Shown here: piece after piece, positions 34,901-46,700 of the stretch
Layout: each line of letters opens with the position of its first letter
Position numbering within the stretch: the first letter of the stretch is position 1
Assembly (NCBI GenBank): GCA_023055505.1
Contig: JALIRH010000119.1
Coordinates: forward strand, 682,001 to 746,000
Length of the DNA: 64,000 bases
Direction of reading: 5' to 3'
From: Callipepla californica brunnescens
Lineage: Eukaryota > Chordata > Aves > Galliformes > Odontophoridae
Position numbers and translations under genes: made by a program
Notes under the pieces: generated by a model
What the model saw: the letters and a program-made list of their open reading frames with translations, nothing else
Told to the model about the DNA's origin: nothing
Database searches by the model: none

Positions 34901-37019
34901 TTCTCAATGGGCTGAACTGATGCAGCAGCTCAGTGCTCCTGAAACTGGTGTTCTGCTTCAGTTTTCCTTGTGCTCCCTGCACTGTTTGGCATCTTGCCTC
35001 ACTGAGACAGTTTCCGAGTTGTCAGTGAAAAAGACAGCAGATAAATGAATGCTTGGTGAGTGAATTCAGTCTGGGAGCTGGCTGTGACATAAAGAAATGG
35101 AGAAACCTTGGACTAAAGGAAAACGGCTTTTTTTATAAAACAGTGAGTTAAGCTTCACCTCAAGTTTCATTGAGAAGCTGTTGCTGTCACACTTGAGTAA
35201 GTGCATGCCCTGCAAGATAAGAGTTGCTGAGGAAGGTTCGGAATAGCTGCGTAAATGCCATGAATTGTAAGAGCTCTCCATCTCTGGATAGAAATGATCG
35301 CTGTGAAGCCACCCTGGTCTTAGCCAGTTGTTTATGTTTGGGAGGGATAAAAGATACCTTTGCATTGCATTTCAGCTGGTGAAGTAACTGGGTGTGTGTA
35401 ATTGTTAATTAACTAGTCCATCTCTTCCTAGAGATTCTCTTGTTTGTAGCAGTGAGGTTGTGTGCTTGGTTCTTCATGGCTCTGCCTTCAGAGTCGGTGC
35501 CCTGTGCAGATGTGGCTTCCTCCCTCTGCTGGCTGCTTGAGGAAATGATGAGTGTAACACTTGCCAGTGCTTTTCAGAATTTCTTGGGATGTTTGTCTTG
35601 CTTTGAAAAGGCAGAAAGATGCATGAAGCTTTTGGTGTAGTTTTGTTCATCTGTTATGCAAATTCTTCAGGACTTCAGATACTTTGTACTCTGCTGCGAG
35701 ATGTTGCACATGAAGAGGCTGCTGCTCAGAGTTTCTGTCAGACATATTTCTGTGATATTCTTCAGCACATCTTCTCTGTTGTAACAGACGCTTCACACAC
35801 TGCTGGTAAGATTGTGAGCCAGATGGAAACAAACCTTTCAGACGTCAAAATGTTGCATTCCTGTTCTGAATAGTAACAGCATATGGATAATTTTGGTCTG
35901 GTCAGGTTTGACAATGCACGCATCAATCCCTGCATATATGTACAACTAGGTAGAAGAGGAAAAAATAAGTACTCCATGAAATCCTGGAAATCCAGTGAAC
36001 AACCAGATGTTTATTCAGCAGTATGTTGCTAACATCCTCAAATCTGCATTTCCTCATCTGCAGGAGTGAGTGTGCTGTAGTTATTTTATACCTGTTTTTG
36101 GATACTTAAATCTTGAAATACTAATGGATATTCTTACTGTTAGCGCGCAGGTTAAGCTGTTTGTGACAGGAGTCTTCAGTTTAAGCCAGGATATTCCTGC
36201 CTTCAGGGAACACCTACGGGATTTCCTGCTCCAAATCAAGGTATCTTTGGCACGGTTCCTTAAAAGAAGCGCGGAGCTATTGCATGTTTAAAAGTAATTG
36301 GACAGCTCTTATTTATAATAGGGTGTGTACTTTACTACTACTTAAAACTGTCATGGCTTGAGTGTCCCGAGAGTGGATCCGTGCCATCCACGTCAGCGTA
36401 ATTTAATGGTATAGATAGGGTTTAAATGCACGCTGACTTTGTGCAAACGGTTTATAAATCTAAAACGGCCACAGCACAGATTTTGTTCCAGTTCTGCTCT
36501 GGGGCATGCTTTGAAAGTAGACAGAGCAGCACTCTGCTTTGATTTTTCTGAACATGCTCAAATTCAAGATGGTTGTGTGAAAGTATATGTTAAAGTTGTT
36601 TTCAGGCTACGTTAGGCAGACTTTTCAAAAATTGCAAAGATACTGCTTCAGTGAGAAGCTCAGAAAGCTGTTACTGCGCTGTCCTGCTGTGTCATGCACG
36701 GTGAAAATCTTCGACATTTTGCAGTCTTCTGTATTTCTTCTGATCTTACCTATGGGAGGCAAAACAAGAGAGAGTCCAATGCGGATGTGAAGGGAAGGTG
36801 TTTCTAAGATGGTTCTTGATTTTCGGAAGCTTACTGTTCTTTTTGATGGACTTAAAATGATTCTGTGAATTGTACAGGAATGTGCAGGTGAAGACACGTC
36901 AGATTTGTTCTTGGAGGAAAGAGAAGCAGCCCTTGGGCAAGCTCGAGAAGCACAAACTTCAGATGTCTGTACCTGGCATCCTTAATCCACGTGAAATTCC
37001 TGAGGAGATGTGTGATCAA
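31934..37019 (+). pseudogene. XPO1: Exportin-1 (CRM1) pseudogene, C-terminal half, introns retained
   Basis: Eight exons align in order with the C-terminal half of XPO1, the nuclear export receptor for leucine-rich NES cargo: 31934-32131, 33028-33138, 33512-33684, 34490-34656, 35671-35805, 35906-36065, 36151-36240 and 36878-37016. Diagnostic pieces are SGSQHFDVPPRRQLYLP, DYQRNVPAAREP, EEYPEHRTTFFLLLQAVNSH, TYFCDILQHIFSVVTD, DIPAFREHLRDFL and VPGILNPREIPEEMCD. Most boundaries keep AG acceptors and GT donors, so this is a genomic duplicate. It is dead. There is TGA at 31949-31951, frameshifts in exon 34490 and in the last exon, and stops in 35906-36065. Exons for roughly 250 residues are missing between the first two. 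The natural stop after MCD reads CAA. XPO1 is among the most conserved eukaryotic proteins, so such decay excludes normal function. Confidence 0.93.
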
Positions 37020-37910
37020 AAAACGAGTTCTGCGGTTTTCTTTTTGTACAGCCGCTTTGTTGTGACGAAGAAAACAGCGCTTGGATATTTGTTGACCAAA
37101 ATGATGCCGATTTGTAAATTAAAATGTAACCAAGTGGCCCTTTTTCTCATGTGTTTTTTTGTATAAGGAATGCTCTGTGAAATATCCTGCCATTGTTTCA
37201 GTTCTTGGTGGGTCATCTTTATGCAGGTTTGCATGAATTGAAAATTAATGCGTTTTCAAAGTAATTATTTCATGCCCATTTTGGTGGCTGAGGGGAAAAG
37301 AGGCAAAACATAAACTGTAAAGGACTGTCTTGCTAAACTATACCATTTCCTGTAAAGGTATCCATTCTTAATTTGGGATCATCTTTCTAGCCTGCCCTGC
37401 AGTCTAGGAGAGATAGTAATGACTACAACAGTTTGAGAAACAGAGGATAATAGCGCTGCAATCTATTGATCAGTTAGCAGCTCTTTGGACTTGAGTGGGT
37501 AAAGGCTGGGCTTACATGTGTGGCAAGTTTGCAGCAAGGTCACGTGCGTATCACCCCATTGTAACGCGACTTCTAAAGAGAATGGGAACACAGTACAGTT
37601 TGTTGGTTTTACACAGTTCTTTTGCTTTTGTGTGTGTGCTGTCGCTTTGTCGACAACAGCTTTTTGTTTTCCTCAGTGAGGAGCGTTGCTCATTTGTGAG
37701 CCTTCATTAACTCGAAGTGAAACGGTTAAAATATTTATCCTGTTAGAATAAGCTGCGTCTTTTTAACTACTCATAAAATAAAAATAAAATAAAATAAACC
37801 CTCTGGCTTTGGAGATGACTTTTACTGACTTACATTGTCTGCCATGCAGCAGTGCTTAAAGAACACTACTTGAAAGCAAAATAAACTTGGTTGACATTTA
37901 TTTTTCTTTC
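37020..37910. other. Probable XPO1 3' UTR-derived and intergenic DNA
   Basis: No further exon. An (AAAAT)n stretch lies at about 37776-37796. Confidence 0.4.
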
Positions 37911-37919
37911 TTTGGCTTA

Positions 37920-38215
37920 TTCTTTTATTGCATGGAAATGCTGTGGTTGCCGTGGTCGTATTAAAGGTTTGTATCCTGAAGGGGTGGGAAGTGTTCCTTG
38001 AGGTGTAGGATAACATCGCTTCTGATTTCTCCTGCTCTCAAGGACTCTGGATATGCTTGAAAGCTCACATGAAATAAGTTGGGTTCTGTTTGAAAGCGTA
38101 GTAGCTGTTTTGAGTTAACACCATGACTAAAAAATACTCCATACTGCGTTGCTATAACATGCCACTGATAAGGTCCTCTTGCTCTCAGTGTGTGTACTCT
38201 TTGTGTTTCTTCCAA
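37920..38215 (-). other. Possible terminal exon of an unidentified minus-strand gene
   Basis: An 84-codon open frame (38215-37961) reads PYQWHVIATQYGVFFSHGVN early and HVSFQAYPESLRAGEIRSDV then ILHLKEHFPPLQ near its end. It is followed by a stop and, about 35 bp on, by AATAAA on the minus strand (+ TTTATT at about 37924). The composition is protein-like and has no repeats. I do not recognise the family and see no strong splice acceptor upstream. It would be convergent with the XPO1 relic. Confidence 0.3.
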
Positions 38216-38339
38216 GGAGTTACTGTACTGTATCGTGACTAAATTTAATGCATGATACTTTGTAACAGGAGAGGGAAATATGGACAGGAATCTTCAGGGA
38301 AGGTACAGCAAGTTAGCAGCAGGAAGAGAAGGCAATATC

Positions 38340-38480
38340 TGAAACATGGGTGGGAGCTGTGGGGGCGGACAGCCCACAGTGACGTCCCCGAGCAGCAGGC
38401 TGTGACATCAGCGGGCCGTGGATTGTGACTGCTCAGCCCTCAGCGCTGGTTCTGGAGCTCCCTGGGGGAGCCTGGCTCAG
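38340..38480 (+). promoter_or_regulatory. Putative promoter of the RING-finger gene
   Basis: It contains gtgggggcggac (Sp1-like, 38359-38370), a CRE core TGACGTC (38380-38386) and a second TGACATCA half (38404). No TATA box. A consensus donor (gtgagt at 38677) and acceptor (cctctcctgcag ending 38902) define a short 5' UTR intron before the coding exon. Confidence 0.45.
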
Positions 38481-38982
38481 TCTGGCTCGTTCCTGGACCC
38501 TGCTGAGCAGCTCTGCGAAGCTTGGTGGCCGAGCAAGGATTTGGTTGTGCTGTGCTGGGTCGTGCCTGGGGCTGCTCGCAGCATCTCAGTGCCCGACCCC
38601 GCAGTATCGCTTGTTTCCCTGGCCCTGCCTCGTGCAGGCAACCAGGGCCCTCCGGAGCGCACCCGCAGCAGCGGAGGTGAGTGGTGTGGGGACGCGTGGG
38701 GCCCACGGGTGGGCATCTGTAGGGAGTGACATTCACACTGTTAGCCAAGTTTCTGCTATCTATGGATACCTGGGTCCCTCAGGGCAGCCGTGGGTTGTGA
38801 TGGCCCAGTCATGGCTTTGGGAGGGCTTCCCGCTGAGGGACTGCTGCGGACTTTCACACCCTGGGACAGTGAGCGATTGTGAGCTCTCATCCTCTCCTGC
38901 AGAGTGCGACACCACCGCTGCAGCTCTGGTGAAGAACAACTGGTCACCTTCAGTTCTCCCAGCCTGCTGCAGCGAGAAGACC

Positions 38983-39970
38983 ATGGCCGCAGCAGAGGCG
39001 TGGACGTGTCCTGTGTGCCGCGACGCGCGACGGGACGTTGCATATGCCACCCCATGCAACCACGCGTTCTGTCTCGGCTGCATCCTGCGGTGGGCGCGGC
39101 GGAGAGCCAGCTGCCCGCTCTGCAGGACGGCCATGAAGACCGTCCAGGTCTCTGTGCGGGGAGACAACGAATACCAGGAGTGCATCGTCTCCCCACCCGC
39201 AGTGCCAGCGCCCATCGGCTTCGGCACCATCACCGTCCCCAGCGGCACTGCGGGACCATCGGAAGCCGCGAGAGCGGGCGGCCTCCTGCCAGAGGAGTGG
39301 GCGGGACTCTTTCGGGAGAGACGCGAGCTCCTCTGGCCGGTGCAGCGCTGGCTGGAGGACATCCCGGAGCTGCGCTGGTGGCAGATCACCGCGCTGGAGG
39401 GCGCAATCCTGACACTGCTGTGCCAGCTGGGCCTGGACAGGGACGCCCTGGTGCAGCGCGCACAGCGCAGCCTGGGCCCCATCACCGCACCGCTCATCGA
39501 CGGCCTCATCGAAACCGTCGTGAGCCGGTGTGGCCGGGAGGCCCAGAGGCTGCTGGGCCTCCAAGAGCCCAGCACCGCCCAGCAGCGGCAGCAGCGGCAG
39601 TGGGAGCAGCGGGGAGCAGCAGCAGCAGCAGCAGCGGGAGCAGCAGCGCGGCCCCGCGGCCCCGTCCGGTCCCACCGTCGCCCTCAGCGCCGTGCCCTCC
39701 GGCAGCCCCACGGCTCCTGACACGGAGGAGCTCCCGGGCACGTCCAGCGGTGCCCTGGGGGGGGGTGCCGGCGAGCTCCCAGCCGCGCTCAGCCCCGGGC
39801 AGCGGGAGCGGCCCGGCGACGAGCCGGGTCCCAAGGCGGCCGGTCCCTCGGAGCAGGGCCGCAGCCGCGGCCCCTCCACTCGCGGGCCCCGGCGCTCCAG
39901 GAATAGGAGGGCCGGCAGCGCCCAGAGCGCTTCTCCGCCCTGCAAGAGGCGGCTCCCCCGGCGCCTCTAG
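38983..39970 (+). CDS. RING-finger E3 ubiquitin ligase, avian Topors-like family (frameshift near the C-terminus)
   Basis: Intronless coding exon starting at an ATG in a strong context (accATGg), preceded by a 5' UTR intron (38677-38902). Residues 9-47 form a C3HC4 RING: Cys9, Cys12, Cys25, His27, Cys30, Cys33, Cys44, Cys47, the zinc fold that recruits E2 enzymes. Residues about 100-190 form a helical domain (LPEEWAGLFRERRELLWPVQ, then WQITALEGAILTLLCQLGL) found in Topors-like avian proteins. As written, the frame ends at 39718-39720 (245 codons) with an Arg/Ala-rich tail. The frame two bases over, from a GGGG run at 39611-39614, gives a Gln stretch and a Ser/Pro-rich tail. It ends in a basic RGPRRSRNRR and PPCKRRLPRRL, stopping at 39968-39970, 26 bp before AATAAA (39997-40002). 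So one extra G probably shifts the natural C-terminus. It is either an assembly error or a real truncating allele. Probably nuclear. Confidence 0.85.
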
Positions 39971-39996
39971 CGGGGCTGACGCGCGTGTCCTGACCC

Positions 39997-40002
39997 AATA
40001 AA
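39997..40002 (+). terminator. Poly(A) signal of the RING-finger gene
   Basis: AATAAA, 26 bp after the TAG at 39968-39970. It supports that stop, not 39720, as the ancestral end of the reading frame. Confidence 0.75.
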
Positions 40003-40029
40003 GGATCCAAACGCAGAAGCGTGGCTCGT

Positions 40030-40180
40030 TCCTAGCGCTCGTCCTCTGAGGCGTTTCGCCCTTCACGTGCCGCGCTGCGTCCTCGCGTGTCCCCCGCCCC
40101 ACTCAGCGCCGCGTTCGGAGCCCCGCGCGTGCGCTCCTGTGCCGTCAGATGGCCGCGTCGTGCTGCACAGCAGGTACGGC
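40030..40180 (+). promoter_or_regulatory. CpG island and possible first exon
   Basis: A CpG-dense stretch just after the RING gene. It includes cagATGGCCGCGTC (YY1-like) with ATG at 40149 and a consensus donor gtacgg at 40174, giving a possible first exon MAASCCTA. No downstream exon could be linked to it. Confidence 0.35.
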
Positions 40181-41144
40181 GTGGGGAAGAGCGAGGAAAC
40201 CCGCTGCCTGAATGTGCTTTTGCACTTTTGCAATTTATTGCCAAAAGTATTACAGAACATTTCTCAGTTCTGTGTGACAAGGAACAGGCAGTGCTCCATC
40301 AAAGCTATTAAGCCCACAAAACCAGGCGGACACTTCAGACAGAGCCCACCGGTGGGATGCTCATGTCCCAGCCCTGAACCACTTGACCTTGATTTCCAAG
40401 TCCAGCCCCTTAAAAAGTGGCCCAACAGCCCTGAGTTTTGGGGACAGCGTGGGACGCGGACGGGAGTCACAGCAGTTGGAGCATACTGAGAGGTAGCTGT
40501 TTAAGCTGCCTTTTAATAATAACCCCAAAACAGAAGGTGACGCCTCTCACTGCCTCGTGCAAGAATGGACAGATAAAACATGTTATAGACAAACAAAAGA
40601 CAGAACAATACAAACAAACAAGCAAACCCTTAGGCAATAATCTAAAGTGTCCCTTTGATTGTCTAACATCCACTGTCAGAGAGATGGAATCACCAGTGGA
40701 AAATGAAAAGCCAAAAGGAGTGCCACAGGGCTGCAGCACGGATGCCGTGGATAACCACGCAGTGCTTGGTATGGGTGGCAGTGCCCTGCAGGTGGGAAGA
40801 TGGTCGGTGTATACACATACACACCTGTGCTCCAGCTTTCTGTTAAATACAGAAGGCAAATTTTACCCTCCATTACTCTTAGTAACGTAGACACACAAAG
40901 TAGCCTTTGTCTTTTTCTCTTACTCAGTGCCCATTATATACTCAGAGTCAGATTTGCTTATCCCTAGAATTATCCCCAGACGTCATGATAGACGCAGTGT
41001 ATGCTGGAAGCACACTTCAGTTCTTGCTCCTCTCTCTTCTCAAGAGGAAGCACGACTTGGCAGCCCCCCTTTTACTCACTCACAGTGCTGCTGTCAGCTC
41101 CAGAGTTCAGAGGTCAGGGTAACGATACCACCAGTCAAGTTGTT

Positions 41145-41265
41145 TTGGTGGAATCACACGCAGAGTCAGAGCAGCTGGATGGAGATCATGTAGTCCAACC
41201 TGCTAAAGCAGGTTCCTAGAGTGAGAAAAAGTCCACAGAATCACCAAGGTTGGAGATAGAAGTGT
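41145..41265 (-). mobile_element. Decayed CR1 3' remnant
   Basis: gatcatgtagtccaacctgc and acagaatcaccaaggttgga are CR1 3' motifs in reverse orientation, possibly two nested tails. Confidence 0.5.
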
Positions 41266-42778
41266 TCCGAACAGCCTACGGGGCACGGCGTCACACACGA
41301 ACAATAGCAGCTCAGTTTAAACATCCAAACATCGCTCTCTCATGAAATTCCAGCAAAGGCTTTCTCTGCAAAGGAATTACACAATTTCAGAAAAGATGAA
41401 CACTGCGTTTATAGAATTAATCCAACAGCACCATAACAATTATAATGATGTTCAGTATTCTATAAGATTTGTCACTGAACTTCAAATTTTCTTTATAGAT
41501 TTATCTTGAAGTTATTTTTGAAGATGAAAAACAGGGATATAGTAAGAAATTTGAAAAAGCAGCAACTGTACAGAAAAATAAGAGGGTAATTTTCTAAGAA
41601 AACGTTAAGGAAGGAAACTTAGATCACTGCATTTCATAGAAACCAATGGAATTTTAACGTTAAAATATAATTCATAAGTTCTATAAAATCACATGCACGA
41701 TTCCGATCATAGTTTTTGCTCGCTGGTTCCCATTACAAAATTACGACCGTGTGGAAATTGGCTGTTTCCTAAAGTTTGCATACCTTTAGAATGAAACAGC
41801 ACCCAGAACTTATTTGCCCATGACTGCGTACAGCAGCTAACGCGATCAAACAAGGAAATGAACAGGAACGCGACGGAAGAGCCACATTTATGTAGTGGAA
41901 TAGGTAACGGAGTGACCCTAGCAAAATTTACTCACAAATCCTACCAAACTACATAAGGAAGCATGTAAGAAAGCAATAAAGAGGTTGGACATGCAACTGA
42001 AGGGGTTTCTGAACCTTTTCCACCTTCCGTTCAGATACGTTATCTGCTCAGCAGATGTGGTCCTGTTAGAAGAATCCACCGGAGCACTCAGCCCCACCTG
42101 GGTTACTGTGTGGTTGGTGCATGCCCTTGAGGATGAACTCCAATTAGAGCCTTCTGATCACCCCACGGCTCCTCTGCCTGCACGGCTCTGACTGCAGGAC
42201 TGGGAGCTGCACCCCAGCACGAACAGGCGCACACCTTGTCATTCTGCACGCACTACGAAGAGCGTGTATTCTGAATGTGCCCCTCTGCATCTGCTCCAAA
42301 GCCGGGCATGACCGATGCTTTCTTGAGCAAAAGGCAGAACAGCCCTGGAAATGAGTGAAAAGTCATATTTTAGCTTACTTTGCGCTTTGGTAGTGCTTGT
42401 GCTTCCTCGCAAGGAATTGCTTTGCTGTCCATCAGCAGACTTCCCTGCCCCCAAAGCAGTGCGAGATGCACATTTCCCAAACATTACTGCCTTTGAAACC
42501 TTCTGTGGCGCACACAAAGACAAAGGTTTATTTTTTCTTATACCATTTTGTTTCTAAACGATTCAGGACTGCAGATGCATTTCTCAGAAATCCGTCTTAC
42601 GTCCTCTTATGGAGTATGGCTAAAATACTTCATCTGCAAAACAAAACGATATGAAACAAAACAGATGAATGGGAACTGCTGGATCACGGCCTGAACCACT
42701 GATGGATCACCTGAGGCAAGCACTGAGTCAGCCGCAGGGGCACAGGTGAAGGTAACGTACCTGTGTGATTGGAAGGGG

Positions 42779-42809
42779 TGGGGTCTGGCTCCACCTCTCC
42801 CAGACCCCA
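42779..42809. repeat. Perfect 10-bp inverted repeat
   Basis: TGGGGTCTGG (42779-42788) pairs with CCAGACCCCA (42800-42809) across an 11-nt loop. Function unknown. Confidence 0.7.
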
Positions 42810-43379
42810 TTGAAGGGCTGACCACCACCAGGGAAGGATCTCTGGTTGGGGATCCCTCTGTAGTGGAGTTATCGGCAAGCCTCGACCATCTTCAAAGGTG
42901 AGCCACTCTCTTTTTGCTATTTGTTTGCATTCCATCTACTTAAGCCTGCCAAAAATACACCATCTTGGGCACTATTTCTTTTGGGTGCTATTCTTGGGGG
43001 TTATTTGCCCTGCAACAGAATAAAACAAACCAAAAAAAGTTAAAAAGGAAAAAAAAAAAGCGAGGAGCTGCAGAACAGCTGCAGCACTGAGCACACGGCG
43101 CCGTATGGGCTGTGCAGACGGCAGAGAGCTGCAGCTCCGAACACGTCCAACAGCTCCGCCTGCGCTGCACTGCGTGAAGCAGGCTCCTGTACTCCTGGAC
43201 GCGATTATGACTCAGTCTGAGCAATCATCGTCATTATGTGACCATCTCTATCATCTACGGATGTAACACGGGAAAACGGAGCCCAACCCACACAACGCTG
43301 TCAGAACGACAGCCGATCGATGGCCTCACGCCTGCTCCACGAACAACTGCGAAGCAGCACGGCTCCTGCCCGCTGCCCG

Positions 43380-43795
43380 CTCGCCCCGAACCGCTCCGCA
43401 TCCGAGCGCCGCTCGGACCCACGTTCGCCCAGCACCACCCGAACCGACCGACACTGCCCGCCTCCCCGCCTCTCCTATTGGCCGGCCGTTCCTCCGTGCC
43501 CTCCTCTCATTGGTTCCCGCTGCTGCCTGTTATGCGCACGCCCTCGCCCCGGTCTCGGTCTTCCTTCCGGGAGAACTCTGCCACCGCGATTGGCCGCGCG
43601 CGTGCCCTCCCCCTAGTCTGAGCGGAGTCCATTGGTTGCTGTGGCCGTCACTCAAAGCCCGGGAGGAGCGGCGATTGGACGAGCGAGGCCGCGCTCGCTC
43701 TCCATTGGCGAGCGTGCTCGGTAGCCTGCTCTGCGCGGTGCCCGGGCAGCCATGCTGAGTGAGGGCAACCCCGGGCAACGGCGGCGGGACGTTAC
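43380..43795 (+). promoter_or_regulatory. CpG-island promoter with six CCAAT boxes and a possible first exon
   Basis: ATTGG (reverse CCAAT) occurs at 43477, 43509, 43589, 43631, 43674 and 43704, all in one orientation within 232 bp, in a dense CpG island. This is an NF-Y promoter signature. An ATG at 43752 opens MLSEGNPGQRRRDV up to a consensus donor (gtgagc, 43796). Repeated gggcaac elements (43762-43778) resemble RFX half sites. No second exon is recognised. The next coding-like sequence downstream is the XPO1 N-terminal relic at 49486. Confidence 0.55.
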
Positions 43796-46700
43796 GTGAG
43801 CTGAGGAGGCGGCCTTGGGGGACGTGGGTCCTTGCCGGGCTGCCGTGCTGGGGGGGCCCGTTGGGGCTGAGGGGGCGCGGGCTGTTATGTGGGGTGTGCC
43901 TCTGGGACTCGGGATGCGGCTCCGAAGGGAGAAGCGGGAATGCGTTTCTGGATGTAGATGCGCCGTCGTGATTGAACGGGGATCGAACAAGACTGGCCGT
44001 GTGGCCGTGGTTGTTTGCTGCGTGGAGGGCAGGGTTACACACGCGCACGCAGGAGGCCCTCGTGCTGTGTCACGAGGGTCAGAGCGGACCCCTTTGCTCT
44101 CTGAACTCGGAGCTGGACAGAATTGGCGTTACTGAGTTTGAGGGCTGCTCTGAGGGAGGGATACGCAGCTGGATGGATGAATGGATCAGATGTATGCTCG
44201 TTGTAGGATTCAGGAGAAAAATATCAGGCTGTGGCTGTTTTTGTCTAGATCGTATAGGGCCGAGAGTCTCTCCAGCACAGCGCAGTGCAGACCTTGCTGT
44301 CTCTGGGCTTGAAAGTAACTTTCAGTGCCCTCAAGATCGTACCGGCCCCTTAAAGCTGTGTCTTGCTTGGGTTTTATCCCATCCTGTTCCTTCTGTGTGA
44401 GTATGGAATTTGCATAGCTGGCCCATTGCTTTTCCCTTTCTGGAGGAGAGCAGCCAGGGCTGCCCGTGAAGTCCTGCGGATGCTCTCTTGGATGGAAATG
44501 CATCGTGTAAGGCACAGGACTCGATGGTGCCGTGCCTCTGCAGGGTCTGTGTAGCAGCTGGGATGGGCATCTCCTGCTGCTCCTCTGGAAGGGGCTGTTC
44601 AAAAAGGCTGAGCCGAATGCTGTTTCCATTACTTTGACACTTTAGAGAAGGTAAAACTGGTGTAATTTACGTTTGCACTCAGAAAACCTTTCTAGTATAT
44701 CACAGAAAAACCTATTTAAAAAAGCATGTCAGTGATACGAGTAATGTGTCCTAATGTCTTGCTCCAACATCCAGCACCTCTGAGGTTTTTAGCAGTGATT
44801 TCACTCTGATTTCACGGCAGCTGGGATGTGGAGGCAGCACACTAGATGCACTGTGTCAAGAGAAACATTGTCTGCATCCACAGTTTTCATAACATCTAAT
44901 TCAGAGTGCATCTTGAATTTTCTGGGAGGAAATTTCTCATCAACTGTGGAGAAGGAAATGAGCCATTGCTTTAGCTTGGACCTGCGCGAATTAGTGGCGA
45001 AGTGTTGGTCTGTAAGCGTGCGGTTTCTGAACCATAAAAGCTGTTTATTTCACCCTAGAAAAGAACATTGGAGCTTATGTGGATATTCGGGTTTAAAAGC
45101 TGTCATGGAAATGGGTGGGGAGAAGAGGCTTAAATCAGCAATCCAAGCTTGTAACACAATCTTTGTGTGGTGCAGAGCTTGCATAGAAATCCCCTTCAGT
45201 GTGGGTTTTCTCTGCTTGTAGCAGACCCACCGTACAGGAAATGTACAGTGTGAATTTCCAACATTTTCCGTAGCTGTAGTAAAGCTTATAAAGCAATCCA
45301 TTCCTTGTGCACTCCTGGAGATCTGCGGTACTCTGAAGTGTGCATTTAAAGAAAGAAAAAAGTAATAATCTTACAAGAGCTTTCAAGAAGCAAACATTGC
45401 AGCAGCTCCCCAAAGATGGGCGGAGATTTTTATTAACATGCTCTGACTGCAGGAACAGCAACAGCTTTGAAACCTGGATGGCAAGCTTACCTGCTGATGT
45501 GGTTCTTGTTTGCTTGTTTGTATACAAATACCTGGATTTGAGGCGGTTTTGTTTGTTACTTTTCCCCTGCAGGTTAAGAGCACTGGGAGTGGAGTCAAGC
45601 TGGGGAAGAGCTTCTGTAGGTGGGCGGAACAAAGTCCCGGTGCCCACGGGAGGGCAGTGCTGCGTGATGAGGAGCTGTGCCAGGGCTGCAGAGAGCCTGG
45701 GTCCTGCTGCATCCCGAAGGAAGCAGAGATGTTGGGTTTGTGTGGCTTCAGCGTGAGGTCAGTGTTCATCCTTCATCCCTGGATGGAGCACAAGGAAGGG
45801 AGGCTTCTTGCACACGTGTGTACACACAGTTGGCCTTATGCAGGCAGCAGCCTTGCTACAGCAGTCTCCTTCAGTGAAAGGCAAGAGAGGTTCTGATTCC
45901 CTTTCAGCAACACTGATAGAAATTTGTCAGTGCTTTGAGAGGCTGTGCTTCGCTTGAGCTCTTGCTATCCCTGAACTCGCAGTACCTTGCTAAAAATGGT
46001 TCAAAGCGAGTTCCCTGAACTGTGATCCTACCAGTTCTGCATTGTTTGACTCACCATTCCTCTGAAAGTGTTCATCCTTTCCCTCGTAAAACTTAAATCA
46101 GCTTGCTCCCTGGTCCAAGAGTTGACATCGTAGTGATGTTACACCCCATGTAATGGTGTGAGACCTGGAAACACATTCAGTGCAAAAGCACTCGGTGAAT
46201 TGAATTTGCAGTGCCTCGGCCCTTGCTTGGAGCCTAACCTCCCTCGCAGCCCAGGTTCACTTGTGTGTTTAGAGCCCGTGTGGTCCCTTGGAAATAGCCC
46301 CTATAATACGGCAGCGTGCTGCTTGGGGAGCTATCAAAGCTCTTTTCAACATCCCCGTTTTTCTGTCTGTGACCTCATTTCTTTTAAAGTGTTTGTGAGA
46401 GCAGAAGTGACTGTTTTATGAAATGAAGCTGGTGTTTGTGCCAGGAACAGTGGCTAGGATCTTGCTGACAGATTTGGAGAAGATTATTTTTTCAGTGTAT
46501 TCTGAAGGAATTTTTAAGGATGTCTGCCGTATGCTGTTTCCAAGCTCAGTCTGCTTTTAACTGTTTAATACTACACAGTGACAGGGACAGATTAGCACCT
46601 TTCATTTGCCTAGGAAAAGTCACACATCCTAAGACGACATTTCCTGAGCTACAGATTTCTCAGGTGGTTTGCTGCCACATCAGGTACACTGGAGCATGAA

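Larger units (their letters stand above)
40190..43380. other. Intergenic DNA, no gene seen
   Basis: Short ORFs only. A CR1-like remnant (about 41145-41265) and a perfect 10-bp inverted repeat at 42779-42809 are the only structures noticed. The stretch 41300-41980 is AT-rich and featureless. Confidence 0.45.

Noticed and set aside
35440..35640. 66-codon ORF MFVAVRLCAW.. between XPO1 exons as an extra exon
   Set aside because: It does not match XPO1 and lacks an acceptor; likely intronic.
38904..40001. 365-codon + ORF and long minus ORFs (38760-39945) over the RING gene
   Set aside because: Shadow frames of a high-GC coding exon; they have no RING and the amino-acid composition is Arg/Pro/Gly-rich noise.
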